DNA of 64,000 nucleotides from Rhizobium herbae (GTDB lineage: Bacteria; Pseudomonadota; Alphaproteobacteria; Rhizobiales; Rhizobiaceae), in assembly GCF_019511375.1 (NCBI RefSeq), contig NZ_JAEUAO010000006.1, forward strand, positions 186,001-250,000. The letters are read 5' to 3'. A program made the translations under genes and the position numbers. The notes below the pieces were generated by a model that saw only the letters and a program-made list of their open reading frames with translations, was not told the DNA's origin and did not search any database. The first letter of the stretch is position 1; each line of letters opens with the position of its first letter. Shown here piece by piece: positions 1 to 8,368 of this stretch.

Positions 1-141
1 GGCTCAATCGAAGTCTTTGCCGACGACGGCCGATGGACTGGAACGAAACGCCTGCCCGGCTTCGAGGGAGTCCGGACGGCTCGCCTGCACGCCCCGGACG
101 GCAATATCGCGTCGGCCGGTATCTGGCAGCTCAAGCTATAA
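1..141 (+). CDS. Glycoside hydrolase family 32-like protein, C-terminal end (partial)
   Basis: An open frame enters from the left edge and stops at 139-141, giving 46 residues. It begins GSIEVFADDGRWTGTKR, which resembles the C-terminal beta-sandwich of GH32 enzymes (levanase, sucrose or fructan hydrolases), where a S-I-E-V-F-A-D-D-G stretch is typical. The catalytic five-blade propeller would lie upstream, outside the window. A sugar-type ABC ATPase starts 21 nt downstream on the same strand, which fits a carbohydrate-use operon. The assignment rests on one short motif, so the exact family and substrate are uncertain. Confidence 0.55.
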   Translation, partial: GSIEVFADDGRWTGTKRLPGFEGVRTARLHAPDGNIASAGIWQLKL

Positions 142-162
142 ATTTGGGAGGAAGAAACGAAA

Positions 163-1206
163 ATGGCATCGGTTACAATCGACAATGCCCGCAAGCAATT
201 TGGCGCCCTTTCGGTGATCCACGGCGTTTCCGTCGACATTGAAGACGGTGAATTCGTCACCCTGGTCGGTCCCTCGGGTTGCGGGAAGTCGACGCTCCTG
301 CGGATGCTCGCAGGGCTCGAGGAGATTAGCGACGGTGAAATCCGCATCGGCGGCCGGGTGGTGAACAACATCGCACCCAAGGAGCGCGATATTGCCATGG
401 TCTTTCAGAGCTATGCGCTCTATCCGCACATGACTGTCGCGGAGAATATGGGATTTGCGCTGAAGCTTCAGGGCCGCGACAAAGCCACCATCAACAAGCT
501 GGTAACGGAGGCCGCCGATATCCTCGCGCTCGGGCCATTGCTCGACCGTCTGCCGAAGCAACTGTCCGGCGGCCAACGCCAGCGCGTCGCCATGGGCAGG
601 GCGATCGTGCGCCATCCGCAGGTCTTCCTTTTCGACGAGCCGCTGTCGAACCTCGATGCCAAGCTGCGCGTCACGATGCGGGCCGAGATCAAAGAACTGC
701 ACCAGCGCCTCAAGACAACGACGGTCTATGTCACGCACGACCAGATCGAGGCGATGACGATGGCCGACAAGATCGTCGTGATGCGCAACGGTCGGATCGA
801 GCAGATCGGCAAGCCGCTCGAGCTTTTCGACCGCCCGGCCAACACCTTCGTCGCCTCCTTCATCGGCTCGCCCTCGATGAACCTCTTCGAGGGGACGATT
901 GACAGCGGCAGGTTAATCCTGGATGGAGCAGACCTTCCACTCCCGGCGGGCCACGAGTATGCCGCCACCAAGACCTACGGCATCCGTCCCGAGCACTTCT
1001 CGATCCGGGATGGTGGCGTTCCGGCAACCATCGTCGTAGTCGAGCCGACCGGCTCGGAAACCCACGTCAACGCTAAACTCGGAAGCGCACATGTCACACT
1101 GCTCTTGCGAGAAAGAGTTGAACTGCAACCGGGTCAAGAGATTTCGATCGCTCCCGATCTCTCCAAGGTTCATCTCTTCGACAAGGACGGGCTCCGCTTG
1201 AACTGA
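163..1206 (+). CDS. Sugar ABC transporter ATP-binding protein, UgpC/MalK/MsmX type
   Basis: 347 aa. This is the cytoplasmic ATPase that powers a carbohydrate or polyol importer. Walker A GPSGCGKST lies at residues 36-44, the signature LSGGQRQRVAMGRA follows, then Walker B FLFDEPLSNLDAKLR and the H-loop YVTHDQ. About 120 C-terminal residues form the OB-fold regulatory domain typical of the MalK/UgpC branch (an IRPEHF motif is visible). The start is supported by GGGAGGAAG about 10 nt upstream. The permeases and binding protein are not downstream, so they should lie left of the window, with the GH32-like tail just before it. The transported sugar cannot be read from the ATPase. Confidence 0.9.
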   Translation: MASVTIDNARKQFGALSVIHGVSVDIEDGEFVTLVGPSGCGKSTLLRMLAGLEEISDGEIRIGGRVVNNIAPKERDIAMVFQSYALYPHMTVAENMGFALKLQGRDKATINKLVTEAADILALGPLLDRLPKQLSGGQRQRVAMGRAIVRHPQVFLFDEPLSNLDAKLRVTMRAEIKELHQRLKTTTVYVTHDQIEAMTMADKIVVMRNGRIEQIGKPLELFDRPANTFVASFIGSPSMNLFEGTIDSGRLILDGADLPLPAGHEYAATKTYGIRPEHFSIRDGGVPATIVVVEPTGSETHVNAKLGSAHVTLLLRERVELQPGQEISIAPDLSKVHLFDKDGLRLN

Positions 1207-1329
1207 ACCCAGCAGCCCGCGCAAGGTTTGGCTGGAGCGCGCTACCTCCATTTCATTTTCGACCTGCACGGGGCAGAGTGGCATTGATTGTCAAGTTCTA
1301 TACCGGGGCGCTATTCGCAGGATATTCCG

Positions 1330-1455
1330 GATATCGACAAAGGTCGCCGTCTCGGTGAACGTGTCGCTGCGTGCCGCTGGGCGAGTGTTTCGGCCATCGC
1401 GAGGAAATTTGCGACTTCCCGGCGGACGATCACGCGCCTACGAGATGAAAGTTAC
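1330..1455 (+). pseudogene. Resolvase/recombinase C-terminal HTH remnant
   Basis: A short frame reads DKGRRLGERVAACRW then SVSAIARKFATSRRTITR. This matches the helix-turn-helix tail of serine recombinases, where S-I-A-R-x-F-x-T-S-R-x-T-I-x-R is common. No catalytic domain lies upstream, since the ABC ATPase ends at 1206. It is therefore read as a decayed fragment of a mobile element. The match is short and other HTH proteins remain possible. Confidence 0.35.
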
Positions 1456-1794
1456 GCTCCGTTCGCTCGTGAGAGCGCAGGAGTTTGAACTGCTCTTGTC
1501 CGGACCCCTATTTGTCGTGAATCCGCGAGGGCCGATCACCCCGGAGGGAGTGACCCGCCCGCGACCGATTTACTCAGCCGAACTAAGCGTCATGAGCGAT
1601 GCTCCCGCCTCCAACCTCGTGTTCAGCCACGGCAGGGGCAAGGTGACGGTTGCTACCCGGTGTGTTCCGGCCGCGTTGGAAAACCCCTTGATGGAATCGC
1701 ACCACGGCCACCTTCGACAACATATCCGACGAGGTGCTGGTCCCACGCATGGCGCCGCGATGGTGTCGGTGGCCGAGGTCTTCCAGGACTCGGC

Positions 1795-2000
1795 GAGAGA
1801 TTGCAGATCGTTTCCTCGTTCGGCATCACTCCGAAATCGCTTCGGCGGATTCTGCAGATCACCGAAGGTATCACCGCCAAAATCTTCCATATGATCGACA
1901 CCCTCGCGGTCAACGCCATCGAGAGTGGCCGCGAATGCATCACCGAGGAGTCGGTTGAGGCCACAGAAGCGCCTACCGAAAGGGAAACCCCGGAGAAGCG
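1795..2000 (+). pseudogene. TniB-like transposition ATPase, C-terminal remnant
   Basis: One frame carries SFGITPKSLRRILQITEG, ITAKIFHMIDTLAVNAIESG and RECITEESVE. This pattern (L-x-x-I-L-x-x-T-E-G then I-F-x-L-x-x-x-L-A-x-x-A-I-x-x-G-x-E-x-I-T) resembles the end of TniB-type AAA ATPases of Tn5053/Tn7-like transposons. The upstream sequence has no Walker motifs in a usable frame. The rest of 1207-2247 holds no intact gene. Together with the resolvase-like fragment it looks like the scar of a transposon at the edge of the methylamine island. Confidence 0.4.
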
Positions 2001-2210
2001 CGTACAGCAGCATGAAGTCGACATCGGTTGCCTGAATGTCCTGTTTTTGGCGCCGGCTTATCGGTCATTTGGATCTTGGTTGTGAGAATAGTCTGATATC
2101 CTTCGGGCAGACCCTGAAACCATCGCTTTTACAACGGCGGTGCATTTTCCCTTGAGAAATCCGTTCGCCGGACTTGCCGTTCGGAAAAACGCGCATATAC
2201 TCAGGAATAA

Positions 2211-2232
2211 TTATTTCCACAGAGTGAAATAA
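2211..2232. promoter_or_regulatory. Inverted repeat upstream of dmmD (possible operator)
   Basis: TTATTTCCAC, then AGA, then GTGAAATAA: a near-perfect palindrome with one bulged C, ending 15 nt before the dmmD ATG and just before its AAGGGA ribosome site. Its place at the head of the dmmDABC operon suggests an operator or a 5'-UTR hairpin. No regulator gene adjoins dmmD, so the partner is unknown. Confidence 0.4.
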
Positions 2233-2247
2233 CTAAGGGAACAAATC

Positions 2248-3381
2248 ATGGCATTGAGCTGGCGTTTTTCCGCCCTTGCAGACCGGCATCGGGCGCTGGG
2301 GTCAAAACTCGAAGACTGGAGCGGCATGGGAACCGCCTGGACCTACGAAAAGGATATTTACGAGGAGCACATTGCCGTGCGCACCAAGGCCGGCATCATG
2401 GATGTCTCCGGCCTGAAGAAGGTTCATCTCGTTGGCCCGCACGCGATTGCCGTCCTCGACTACATCACCACGCGCGACATGACGAAGCTCTATCCGGGCA
2501 AGTCGGTCTACGCCTGCATGCTGAACGATCGCGGCCATTTCACCGATGACTGCATCGTCTATCGCAATGGTCCGAATTCCTGGATGCTGGTGCACGGCTC
2601 GGGCTCCGGCCACGAGGAGATCGTCAAGCAGGCCGCCGGTCGCAACTGCGCCGTCCTGTTCGATGACGATCTGCATGACCTCTCGCTGCAAGGCCCGCTC
2701 GCCGTCGATTATCTCGAAAAATACGTGCCTGGGATTCGCGAGCTCAAATATTTCCATCACATGCAGACAACACTGTTTGGCGCACCCGTGATGATTTCGC
2801 GCACCGGCTATACCGGTGAGCGCGGCTACGAAATCTTCGTGCGCGGCCAGGATGCCGGCATGGTCTGGGACCGGATCGTCGATGAAGGCAAGGCGATGGG
2901 CATCATCCCTGTCTGCTTCAGCGTTCTCGACATGCTGCGCGTCGAAAGTTACCTCTTGTTCTATCCCTACGACAATTCTCAGATGTATCCGTTTGCCAAC
3001 GAGCAACCGGGCGATAGCCTGTGGGAGCTCGGCCTCGATTTCACCGTCAGCCCCGGCAAGACCGGCTTCCGCGGCGCCGAAGAACACGCTCGCCTCAAGG
3101 GCAAGGAGCGATTCAAGATCTTCGGCCTCCTGGTCGATGCAGAAGGTCCGACCGATCTCGGCGACGAGGTCTGGGCCGACGACAAGAAGGTCGGCGTCAT
3201 CACCTGCCCGTCCTATTCCAAGCTCACCAACCGCTCGATGGCGATCATGCGGGTCGACGTGCCTTACGCAGTGCAAGGCACCAGGCTCGAGGTAAGGGGC
3301 AAAAAAGTCAGCGCGCCGGCAATCGCCCATACGATCACCTTCGACGATCCGGAGAAGAAGAAGCGGACGGCGCAGGGCTGA
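2248..3381 (+). CDS. dmmD: GcvT-family tetrahydrofolate-dependent protein DmmD
   Basis: 377 aa, full length for a glycine-cleavage T / aminomethyltransferase fold. N-terminal residues such as AGIMDVSGLKKVHLVGP and the central SRTGYTGERGYEIFV are hallmarks of the folate-binding GcvT domain; the C-terminal domain contains LLVDAEGPTDLGDEV. In methylotrophic marine bacteria dmmD precedes dmmABC and is thought to condense formaldehyde released by N-demethylation with tetrahydrofolate, giving methylene-THF (family knowledge). The same order is seen here: dmmA starts 10 nt downstream. The protein has no GcvH/GcvP partners nearby, which argues against a true glycine cleavage role. Confidence 0.85.
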   Translation: MALSWRFSALADRHRALGSKLEDWSGMGTAWTYEKDIYEEHIAVRTKAGIMDVSGLKKVHLVGPHAIAVLDYITTRDMTKLYPGKSVYACMLNDRGHFTDDCIVYRNGPNSWMLVHGSGSGHEEIVKQAAGRNCAVLFDDDLHDLSLQGPLAVDYLEKYVPGIRELKYFHHMQTTLFGAPVMISRTGYTGERGYEIFVRGQDAGMVWDRIVDEGKAMGIIPVCFSVLDMLRVESYLLFYPYDNSQMYPFANEQPGDSLWELGLDFTVSPGKTGFRGAEEHARLKGKERFKIFGLLVDAEGPTDLGDEVWADDKKVGVITCPSYSKLTNRSMAIMRVDVPYAVQGTRLEVRGKKVSAPAIAHTITFDDPEKKKRTAQG

Positions 3382-3391
3382 GGAGATCGGC

Positions 3392-3997
3392 ATGCTCGTT
3401 GCAGGGATCAAAAGCAGACCGGAATACAAGGGGCTCGACGTCGATCCCCACGCCAAACGCCACCTCTTCGCCCTCGAGGGCGAAGGGGCCGCCGCCTTGA
3501 TCGATCAGGTCGGGATCAAAGGTAAGGAGTTCCTTTCGAAATCCGAGATACTCTATCTGCCCGCGGGTTCTGCCCCGAAGGACTATGGGACCTCTCTTTC
3601 AGCGCTCGGCCCCGACAGCTTCTGGCAGGCACCGACACTCCAGCCGCTCCTCTTTCGTTTTCGTGCCTGTCTCGATCTCGCGCGGATGGGAACGCGGCTC
3701 TACATCGCCGGGACAGAAGGCTTCATCGGCCAGATCATGCAGGTCGCGATGGAATACGGCATCGACTACAATTCGATCCACACCGAGCATCGCGGCTCGA
3801 CAGCCAGGCGCGTGCAGTGCGTGCACTGCAAGGGCATTACCGACAATGTGACGACGAGCCCCTTTGCCTGCACTCATTGCGGCCTGCCGCTTCTGGTGCG
3901 GGATCATTACTCCCGACGGCTCGGCGCCTTTCAGGGCGTCAACATCGATGCGGAAGAACCGGGTACCGCCCCAGCGCCCGAGGAGATGTTCCCGTGA
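3392..3997 (+). CDS. dmmA: Dimethylamine monooxygenase subunit DmmA
   Basis: 201 aa. The C-terminal part carries a four-cysteine zinc-ribbon-like segment, CVHCKG at about residue 142 and CTHCGLPLLVRDHYSR about 17 residues later, seen in the DmmA family. The N-terminal part is a small alpha/beta domain with no obvious cofactor site. AGGAG six nucleotides before the ATG supports the start. The stop overlaps the GTG start of dmmB by 4 nt, showing translational coupling. DmmA, DmmB and DmmC together oxidise dimethylamine to methylamine and formaldehyde; the role of DmmA within the complex is not evident from sequence. Confidence 0.82.
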   Translation: MLVAGIKSRPEYKGLDVDPHAKRHLFALEGEGAAALIDQVGIKGKEFLSKSEILYLPAGSAPKDYGTSLSALGPDSFWQAPTLQPLLFRFRACLDLARMGTRLYIAGTEGFIGQIMQVAMEYGIDYNSIHTEHRGSTARRVQCVHCKGITDNVTTSPFACTHCGLPLLVRDHYSRRLGAFQGVNIDAEEPGTAPAPEEMFP

Positions 3998-4959
3998 GCT
4001 TGAATACGGATATGCCCGTCAGGGTCGCAGCGGTAACGCAAGTGACCGACCTTGTAAAACGCTTCCGCTTCGAGCGGATGGACGGCCATCCCATGCCGTT
4101 CTTCTCCGGCGGTGCCCATGTCGTCGTGTCGATGAACGACAACGGCATTCTGCGCCGGAATCCCTATTCGCTGATGTCCAATCCCGACGACAGCAGCGCC
4201 TACGAAATAAGCGTGCTGAGGGTCCCCAACTCGCGCGGCGGCTCGATTTTCATGCATGAACAGGTCCGGCCCGGCGACCAACTGACCGTCAGCCAGCCGG
4301 TCAATCTCTTCGCGCCGGACCATCGCGGCCGCAAGCACATCCTGTTCGCCGGCGGCATCGGCATCACGCCGTTTATCGCCATGATGGAGCAGTTCAGCCG
4401 CGACAACATCGCCTTCGAACTGCACTACGCCATCCGCTCACGCTCGCACGGCGCCTATTGGCAGCAATTGCTCGACCGCTACGGCCCGCGTCGCATCAAG
4501 ATCTACGTCGATGAGGAAAAGACCTATATCCCGGTCGCCGAGATCGCCGACAACCAGCCGCTTGGCACCCATCTCTATGTCTGTGGCCCGGCCGGCATGA
4601 TCGACGGCGTGCTGATGACGGCGCTCGAGGCCGGATGGCCGAAGGAGAACCTCCATTCGGAGCGCTTCCTCGCCCCTCCCGCCGGCCAGCCGTTCCAGGT
4701 CTTCCTGGAGACCTCCAACATCCACATGACCGTCGGCGAGCATCAAAGCATCCTCGAGGCGGCCGAAGCCCATGGCTGCGACGCCCCCTACATGTGCCGC
4801 GGCGGCGCCTGCGGCCAGTGCGAGACGGAGGTGCTCTCCTGCGACGGCACGCTTCAGCACAACGACATTTACCTGTCGGACGAAGAAAAGGCGTCCGGCA
4901 AGAAGATCATGATCTGTGTATCGCGTTTCAAAGGCCAGCAACTCGTTCTTCAACTCTAG
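3994..4959 (+). CDS. dmmB: PDR/VanB-type ferredoxin reductase, DmmB
   Basis: 321 aa, using the GTG at 3994 preceded by AGGAG and overlapping the dmmA stop; an in-frame ATG lies at 4012. Domains in order: FMN-binding barrel with RRNPYSLMS, NAD(P)H-binding domain with FAGGIGITPFIAM and YVCGPAGM, and a C-terminal plant-type [2Fe-2S] ferredoxin with CDAPYMCRGGACGQCETEV and a fourth Cys about 7 residues on. This is the phthalate-dioxygenase-reductase layout that passes electrons from NAD(P)H to a terminal oxygenase. Its place between dmmA and dmmC indicates it reduces the DmmC heme subunit. Confidence 0.87.
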   Translation: MSLNTDMPVRVAAVTQVTDLVKRFRFERMDGHPMPFFSGGAHVVVSMNDNGILRRNPYSLMSNPDDSSAYEISVLRVPNSRGGSIFMHEQVRPGDQLTVSQPVNLFAPDHRGRKHILFAGGIGITPFIAMMEQFSRDNIAFELHYAIRSRSHGAYWQQLLDRYGPRRIKIYVDEEKTYIPVAEIADNQPLGTHLYVCGPAGMIDGVLMTALEAGWPKENLHSERFLAPPAGQPFQVFLETSNIHMTVGEHQSILEAAEAHGCDAPYMCRGGACGQCETEVLSCDGTLQHNDIYLSDEEKASGKKIMICVSRFKGQQLVLQL

Positions 4960-4977
4960 TGCCACGGAGCCGGAAAG

Positions 4978-6018
4978 ATGACCATCACGTTCAGGAACGA
5001 GACGTTCCGCGACGACTTCACCTTCCGCAACAGCCTTTACAACATCAGGCGCTTTCCCTTTCCCTTCGACCGCGACGAATACATGTACTCGGTCAACATG
5101 GAGCCGCATGTCCGGGGCAAAAAAGACAGCGTCTTCGAGAACCTGATCGACGTCGACGAGCACTACGTCGCCGAAATGCACGACCGGGCACTGGTCTTGA
5201 AGGAAGACCCTTTGCGCTGCCAGGCCCTGCCGCACATGATGGCGGCGCAATGGGATACGCTGGAACTCCTGATGGAACATCAGGCCCAGGACTATCCCGA
5301 GCATTTCACGCTCACCAAGAACGGCGACCGCTGGCGCTGGATCAACCGGCCGATGGGCATCGACGACACCTTCACCTTCGGTGATCCCTCCACCCTGCCC
5401 TATCCGCCGATGGAATACATCACGCGCCAGGCCCAGGGTGATTTCTGCATCGTCGACCAGCGCGACAATAATCTCTGGATGGATGCCGGCATGGTCACCA
5501 CCCAGGCCGATTGGTCGCTCGACTTCGACATTGGAATGAATTTCATGGAATGGCACGGACCCGTGCCGCTCGCGCATCAGATCGGCGTCTTCGACCGGGC
5601 GCTGAAATTCCTGCTCAACCTGCAGCAGGGCAAGCCCACCCGCAGGCTCAACTGGACGATGACGGTCAACCCGCGTCTCGATACCAGCCCGGAGAATTAC
5701 CATAAATGGGGGCCGGATCGCACGACGGTAACGCCCGAGAACGTCGGCGAGAAGATGCACCTGCGCGTCGAGCTGCAAAGCCTCTGGCGCCTGCCGCGCT
5801 CCAACGCCATCCTCTTCGTCATCCGCTGCTATCTCATCAGTTTCAACGAACTGGTGACCGTGCCGAAATGGGGCCGCCGGCTGCCGCGGGTGCTGAAAAG
5901 CCTGCCGCCGGAGATCGTCGACTACAAGGGCCTCTCCCGCAACCGCCCGATCATGCTGGACTGGCTGGCGAAATATGACGACGGGGCTCCGACGAGTGCG
6001 GGAATTTTCCCGGATTGA
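4978..6018 (+). CDS. dmmC: Heme-dependent oxidative N-demethylase, DmmC
   Basis: 346 aa of the DUF3445/HODM alpha-subunit family, which uses a heme to demethylate secondary amines. Recognisable stretches are NIRRFPFPFDRDEYMYSV near the N-terminus and DFDIGMNFMEWHGPVP in the middle, followed by RLNWTMTVNPRLDTS. In the dmm system it is the catalytic subunit that hydroxylates dimethylamine with electrons from DmmB. It starts 18 nt after dmmB and closes the operon; a palindromic intergenic element follows. The product methylamine would need a pathway (gmaS/mgs/mgd) that is not in this window. Confidence 0.86.
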   Translation: MTITFRNETFRDDFTFRNSLYNIRRFPFPFDRDEYMYSVNMEPHVRGKKDSVFENLIDVDEHYVAEMHDRALVLKEDPLRCQALPHMMAAQWDTLELLMEHQAQDYPEHFTLTKNGDRWRWINRPMGIDDTFTFGDPSTLPYPPMEYITRQAQGDFCIVDQRDNNLWMDAGMVTTQADWSLDFDIGMNFMEWHGPVPLAHQIGVFDRALKFLLNLQQGKPTRRLNWTMTVNPRLDTSPENYHKWGPDRTTVTPENVGEKMHLRVELQSLWRLPRSNAILFVIRCYLISFNELVTVPKWGRRLPRVLKSLPPEIVDYKGLSRNRPIMLDWLAKYDDGAPTSAGIFPD

Positions 6019-6055
6019 ACAACAGAATTTTGAGGCGGTGAAGGTGACCTCCTCC

Positions 6056-6178
6056 CTCCGTCATTCCTGTGCTTGTCACAGGAAACCAGTCACGCGACGT
6101 CTGTCGCGTGAAAGAGTCCTCTAGCGGCGCGGACGCGCCGCTGCTGGATCCCCGGCCGCAAGGGCGAGGATGACGGAG
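6056..6178. repeat. Mosaic palindromic intergenic element (RIME-like)
   Basis: CTCCGTCAT (6056-6064) and its inverse ATGACGGAG (6170-6178) bound three nested hairpins: TCCTGTG/CACAGGA (6065-6083), CACGCGAC/GTCGCGTG (6091-6110) and AGCGGCGCG/CGCGCCGCT (6123-6142). Elements built this way are scattered through Rhizobium and relatives between genes. It fills the gap between dmmC and tmm and could fold in the mRNA as a stabiliser or attenuator. Confidence 0.75.
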
Positions 6179-6247
6179 AGCAAGGCAGACTAACGACCAA
6201 GACAAGGGCGACAAAATCACGCCCGGAAACAAAGGGAACTGAAAAAC

Positions 6248-7585
6248 ATGACCAGAGTAGCCGTGATCGGCGCAGGGCCCTCGGGCCTTGCTCAATTGAG
6301 AGCCTTCCAGTCAGCCGCCCAGAAGGGTGCAGACATTCCCGAAGTGGTCTGCTTCGAAAAACAGGCCGACTGGGGCGGCCTCTGGAACTACACCTGGCGC
6401 ACCGGCCTCGACGAATACGGCGAACCTGTGCATGGCAGCATGTACCGCTATCTCTGGTCGAACGGCCCGAAGGAATGCCTGGAATTCGCCGACTATTCTT
6501 TCGAGGAACATTTCGGCAAGCCGATCGCCTCCTACCCGCCGCGTGCCGTGCTATGGGACTACATCAAGGGCCGGGTCGAAAAGGCGGACGTACGCAAATG
6601 GGTCCGCTTTTCCACCCCGGTGCGCATGGTCCGCTTCGATGAAGCCACGAAAAAGTTCATGGTCACGGCCCACGACCGCGTCGAAGACCGCATGTATGAC
6701 GAGGAGTTCGACTACGTCGTCGTCGCTTCCGGCCACTTTTCGACCCCGAACGTTCCCTATTTCGAGGGCGTGAAAACCTTCAACGGCCGCGTCATGCACG
6801 CGCACGATTTCCGTGACGCATTGGAATTCAAGGACAAGGACGTGCTGATCGTCGGCCGCAGCTATTCGGCCGAGGACATCGGCTCGCAGTGCTGGAAATA
6901 CGGCGCGAAATCAGTAACCACGAGCTATCGTTCCAAGCCGATGGGTTTCAAATGGCCGGAGCGCTTCGAAGAGCGCCCCCTGCTGCAGAAACTCGTCAAC
7001 AAGACCGCCCATTTCGCCGACGGCTCGACCAAGGAAGTCGATGCGCTGATCCTGTGCACCGGCTATCTGCACCATTTCCCGTTCCTGCCCGATGACCTGC
7101 GCCTGAAGACCGCCAACCGCCTCTGGTCAGACAGCCTCTACAAGGGCGTTGTCTACGAGACCAATCCGCAGTTGTTCTATATCGGCATGCAGGACCAGTT
7201 CTACACCTTCAACATGTTCGATGCGCAGGCCTGGTGGGCGCGCGACGTCATGCTGGGCCGCATCAAGCTGCCCAGTGCGGAAGAGATGAAGGCGCATTTC
7301 AACAGGTGGCGCGCCCGCGAAGAACGGCTCGAGGATGCCGAACAGATGATATGGTTCCAGGGCGACTATGTGCTGGAACTGCTGGAAGACACGGACTATC
7401 CGAAGTTCGATGTCGAAGGCACCAACCAGACCTTCATGGAATGGGAACACCATAAGGCGGAAAGCATCATGGGCTTCCGCGACAATGCCTACCGCTCGCT
7501 GATGACCGGCACCATGGCGCCCAAACATCATACGCCGTGGCTGGAAGCACTCGACGATACGCTGGAAGTCTATTTGAAGAACTGA
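6248..7585 (+). CDS. tmm: Trimethylamine monooxygenase (flavin-containing)
   Basis: 445 aa, the usual Tmm length. FAD-binding [12 protein letters not shown] at residues 4-15, an NADP-binding site [17 protein letters not shown] near residue 200, and the FMO fingerprint region around [13 protein letters not shown]. Further Tmm-like marks are [16 protein letters not shown] and [16 protein letters not shown]. Tmm oxidises trimethylamine to trimethylamine N-oxide with NADPH and oxygen in the cytoplasm. The neighbours dmmDABC and tdm complete the pathway, which strongly supports the specific name over a generic flavin monooxygenase. AAGGGA before the ATG supports the start. Confidence 0.9.
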   Translation: MTRVAVIGAGPSGLAQLRAFQSAAQKGADIPEVVCFEKQADWGGLWNYTWRTGLDEYGEPVHGSMYRYLWSNGPKECLEFADYSFEEHFGKPIASYPPRAVLWDYIKGRVEKADVRKWVRFSTPVRMVRFDEATKKFMVTAHDRVEDRMYDEEFDYVVVASGHFSTPNVPYFEGVKTFNGRVMHAHDFRDALEFKDKDVLIVGRSYSAEDIGSQCWKYGAKSVTTSYRSKPMGFKWPERFEERPLLQKLVNKTAHFADGSTKEVDALILCTGYLHHFPFLPDDLRLKTANRLWSDSLYKGVVYETNPQLFYIGMQDQFYTFNMFDAQAWWARDVMLGRIKLPSAEEMKAHFNRWRAREERLEDAEQMIWFQGDYVLELLEDTDYPKFDVEGTNQTFMEWEHHKAESIMGFRDNAYRSLMTGTMAPKHHTPWLEALDDTLEVYLKN

Positions 7586-7609
7586 TCTCGGCAGCGTCTG
7601 CTAAAGAAA

Positions 7610-7642
7610 ATTCTGAAGGTCAGAACCTCTGACCTTCAGAAT
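7610..7642 (+). terminator. Perfect 15-bp stem-loop after tmm
   Basis: ATTCTGAAGGTCAGA and its exact inverse are separated by a 3-nt loop, 25 nt after the tmm stop. The stem is strong but no T-run follows on the plus strand (CGATCTTC), so it may be a weak terminator, an mRNA 3'-end stabiliser or an operator for the following gene. Confidence 0.5.
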
Positions 7643-7742
7643 CGATCTTCGTGTTCTGAGCCAAAGGTCAAAGCCTAACAGAATATTATCCATCAGTGTC
7701 AACGCTCTTCCAACTCACCCTCCAGCAATCATCAGGTTAACC

Positions 7743-8342
7743 ATGGGCTTTCAGAGCAGTGTTCTCAGTCGCATGAATGGATTTCTTTATCGGTGCCGCG
7801 CGGACGAGCACTATACGATGCTGGATATGACCGACGGCATTGAGCGCATCTTCGGCTATCCGGTCGATGAAATCGTCGGCAATCGCGTGCGCACATTCAC
7901 GTCCATCATGTGCGAGGAAGACGTGCCGATGATGGACCAGGTGGTCGGCAAGGCGCTGGAAAGCCACACCGACTGGACGCTGGAATACCGCATCCGCCAC
8001 AACAGGGGCCACTTCCTCTGGGTCACGGAAACCGGCGGCGGCGTATGGGACGACAAGGGCGAGTTGCTCTATCTGGAAGGCAGCATTGTCAACATCGAAT
8101 CCCTCTATCAACGCATCGACGAGCAGACAGCAGAAATGCGCGTGATCGCCTCACGGACCGCCGAGATTCTGCACTCGCTACGCTACCTGAAACTGCTTGC
8201 CGTCAACGCCGGCATCGAGGCTGCACGGGCCGGAACGGCAGGTGCCGGCTTTGCCGTTCTCGCCTCGGAGATGCGCACCCTTGCCAATGATTCCGAGGCT
8301 GTCGCCCGGGAAATCGCCACGGCCCAGCGCAAGTCGAGCTGA
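7743..8342 (+). CDS. Small soluble PAS-domain / methyl-accepting-like signalling protein
   Basis: 199 aa. Residues about 10-120 form a PAS fold (MLDMTDGIERIFGYPVDEIVG, then WTLEYRIRHNRGHFLWV). A short linker follows, then a segment LKLLAVNAGIEAARAGTAGAGF and AVLASEMRTLANDS that copies the highly conserved hairpin tip of chemoreceptor signalling domains. No transmembrane helix or HAMP domain is present, and the hairpin is far shorter than in normal receptors. It sits between tmm and the convergent tdm. A role in sensing methylamine metabolism or redox state is plausible but unproven. Confidence 0.7.
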   Translation: MGFQSSVLSRMNGFLYRCRADEHYTMLDMTDGIERIFGYPVDEIVGNRVRTFTSIMCEEDVPMMDQVVGKALESHTDWTLEYRIRHNRGHFLWVTETGGGVWDDKGELLYLEGSIVNIESLYQRIDEQTAEMRVIASRTAEILHSLRYLKLLAVNAGIEAARAGTAGAGFAVLASEMRTLANDSEAVAREIATAQRKSS

Positions 8343-8368
8343 ACATCGCGCTCAATGGCCGCGCCATA

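Noticed and set aside
2302..3456. 384-aa open frame antisense to dmmD
   Set aside because: Shadow of the high-G+C third codon positions of dmmD; no recognisable domain and no ribosome site.
4438..5778. 446-aa open frame on the minus strand across dmmB and dmmC
   Set aside because: It is antisense to two well-supported genes, has His/Arg/Val-rich composition typical of a GC-rich shadow frame, and matches no family.
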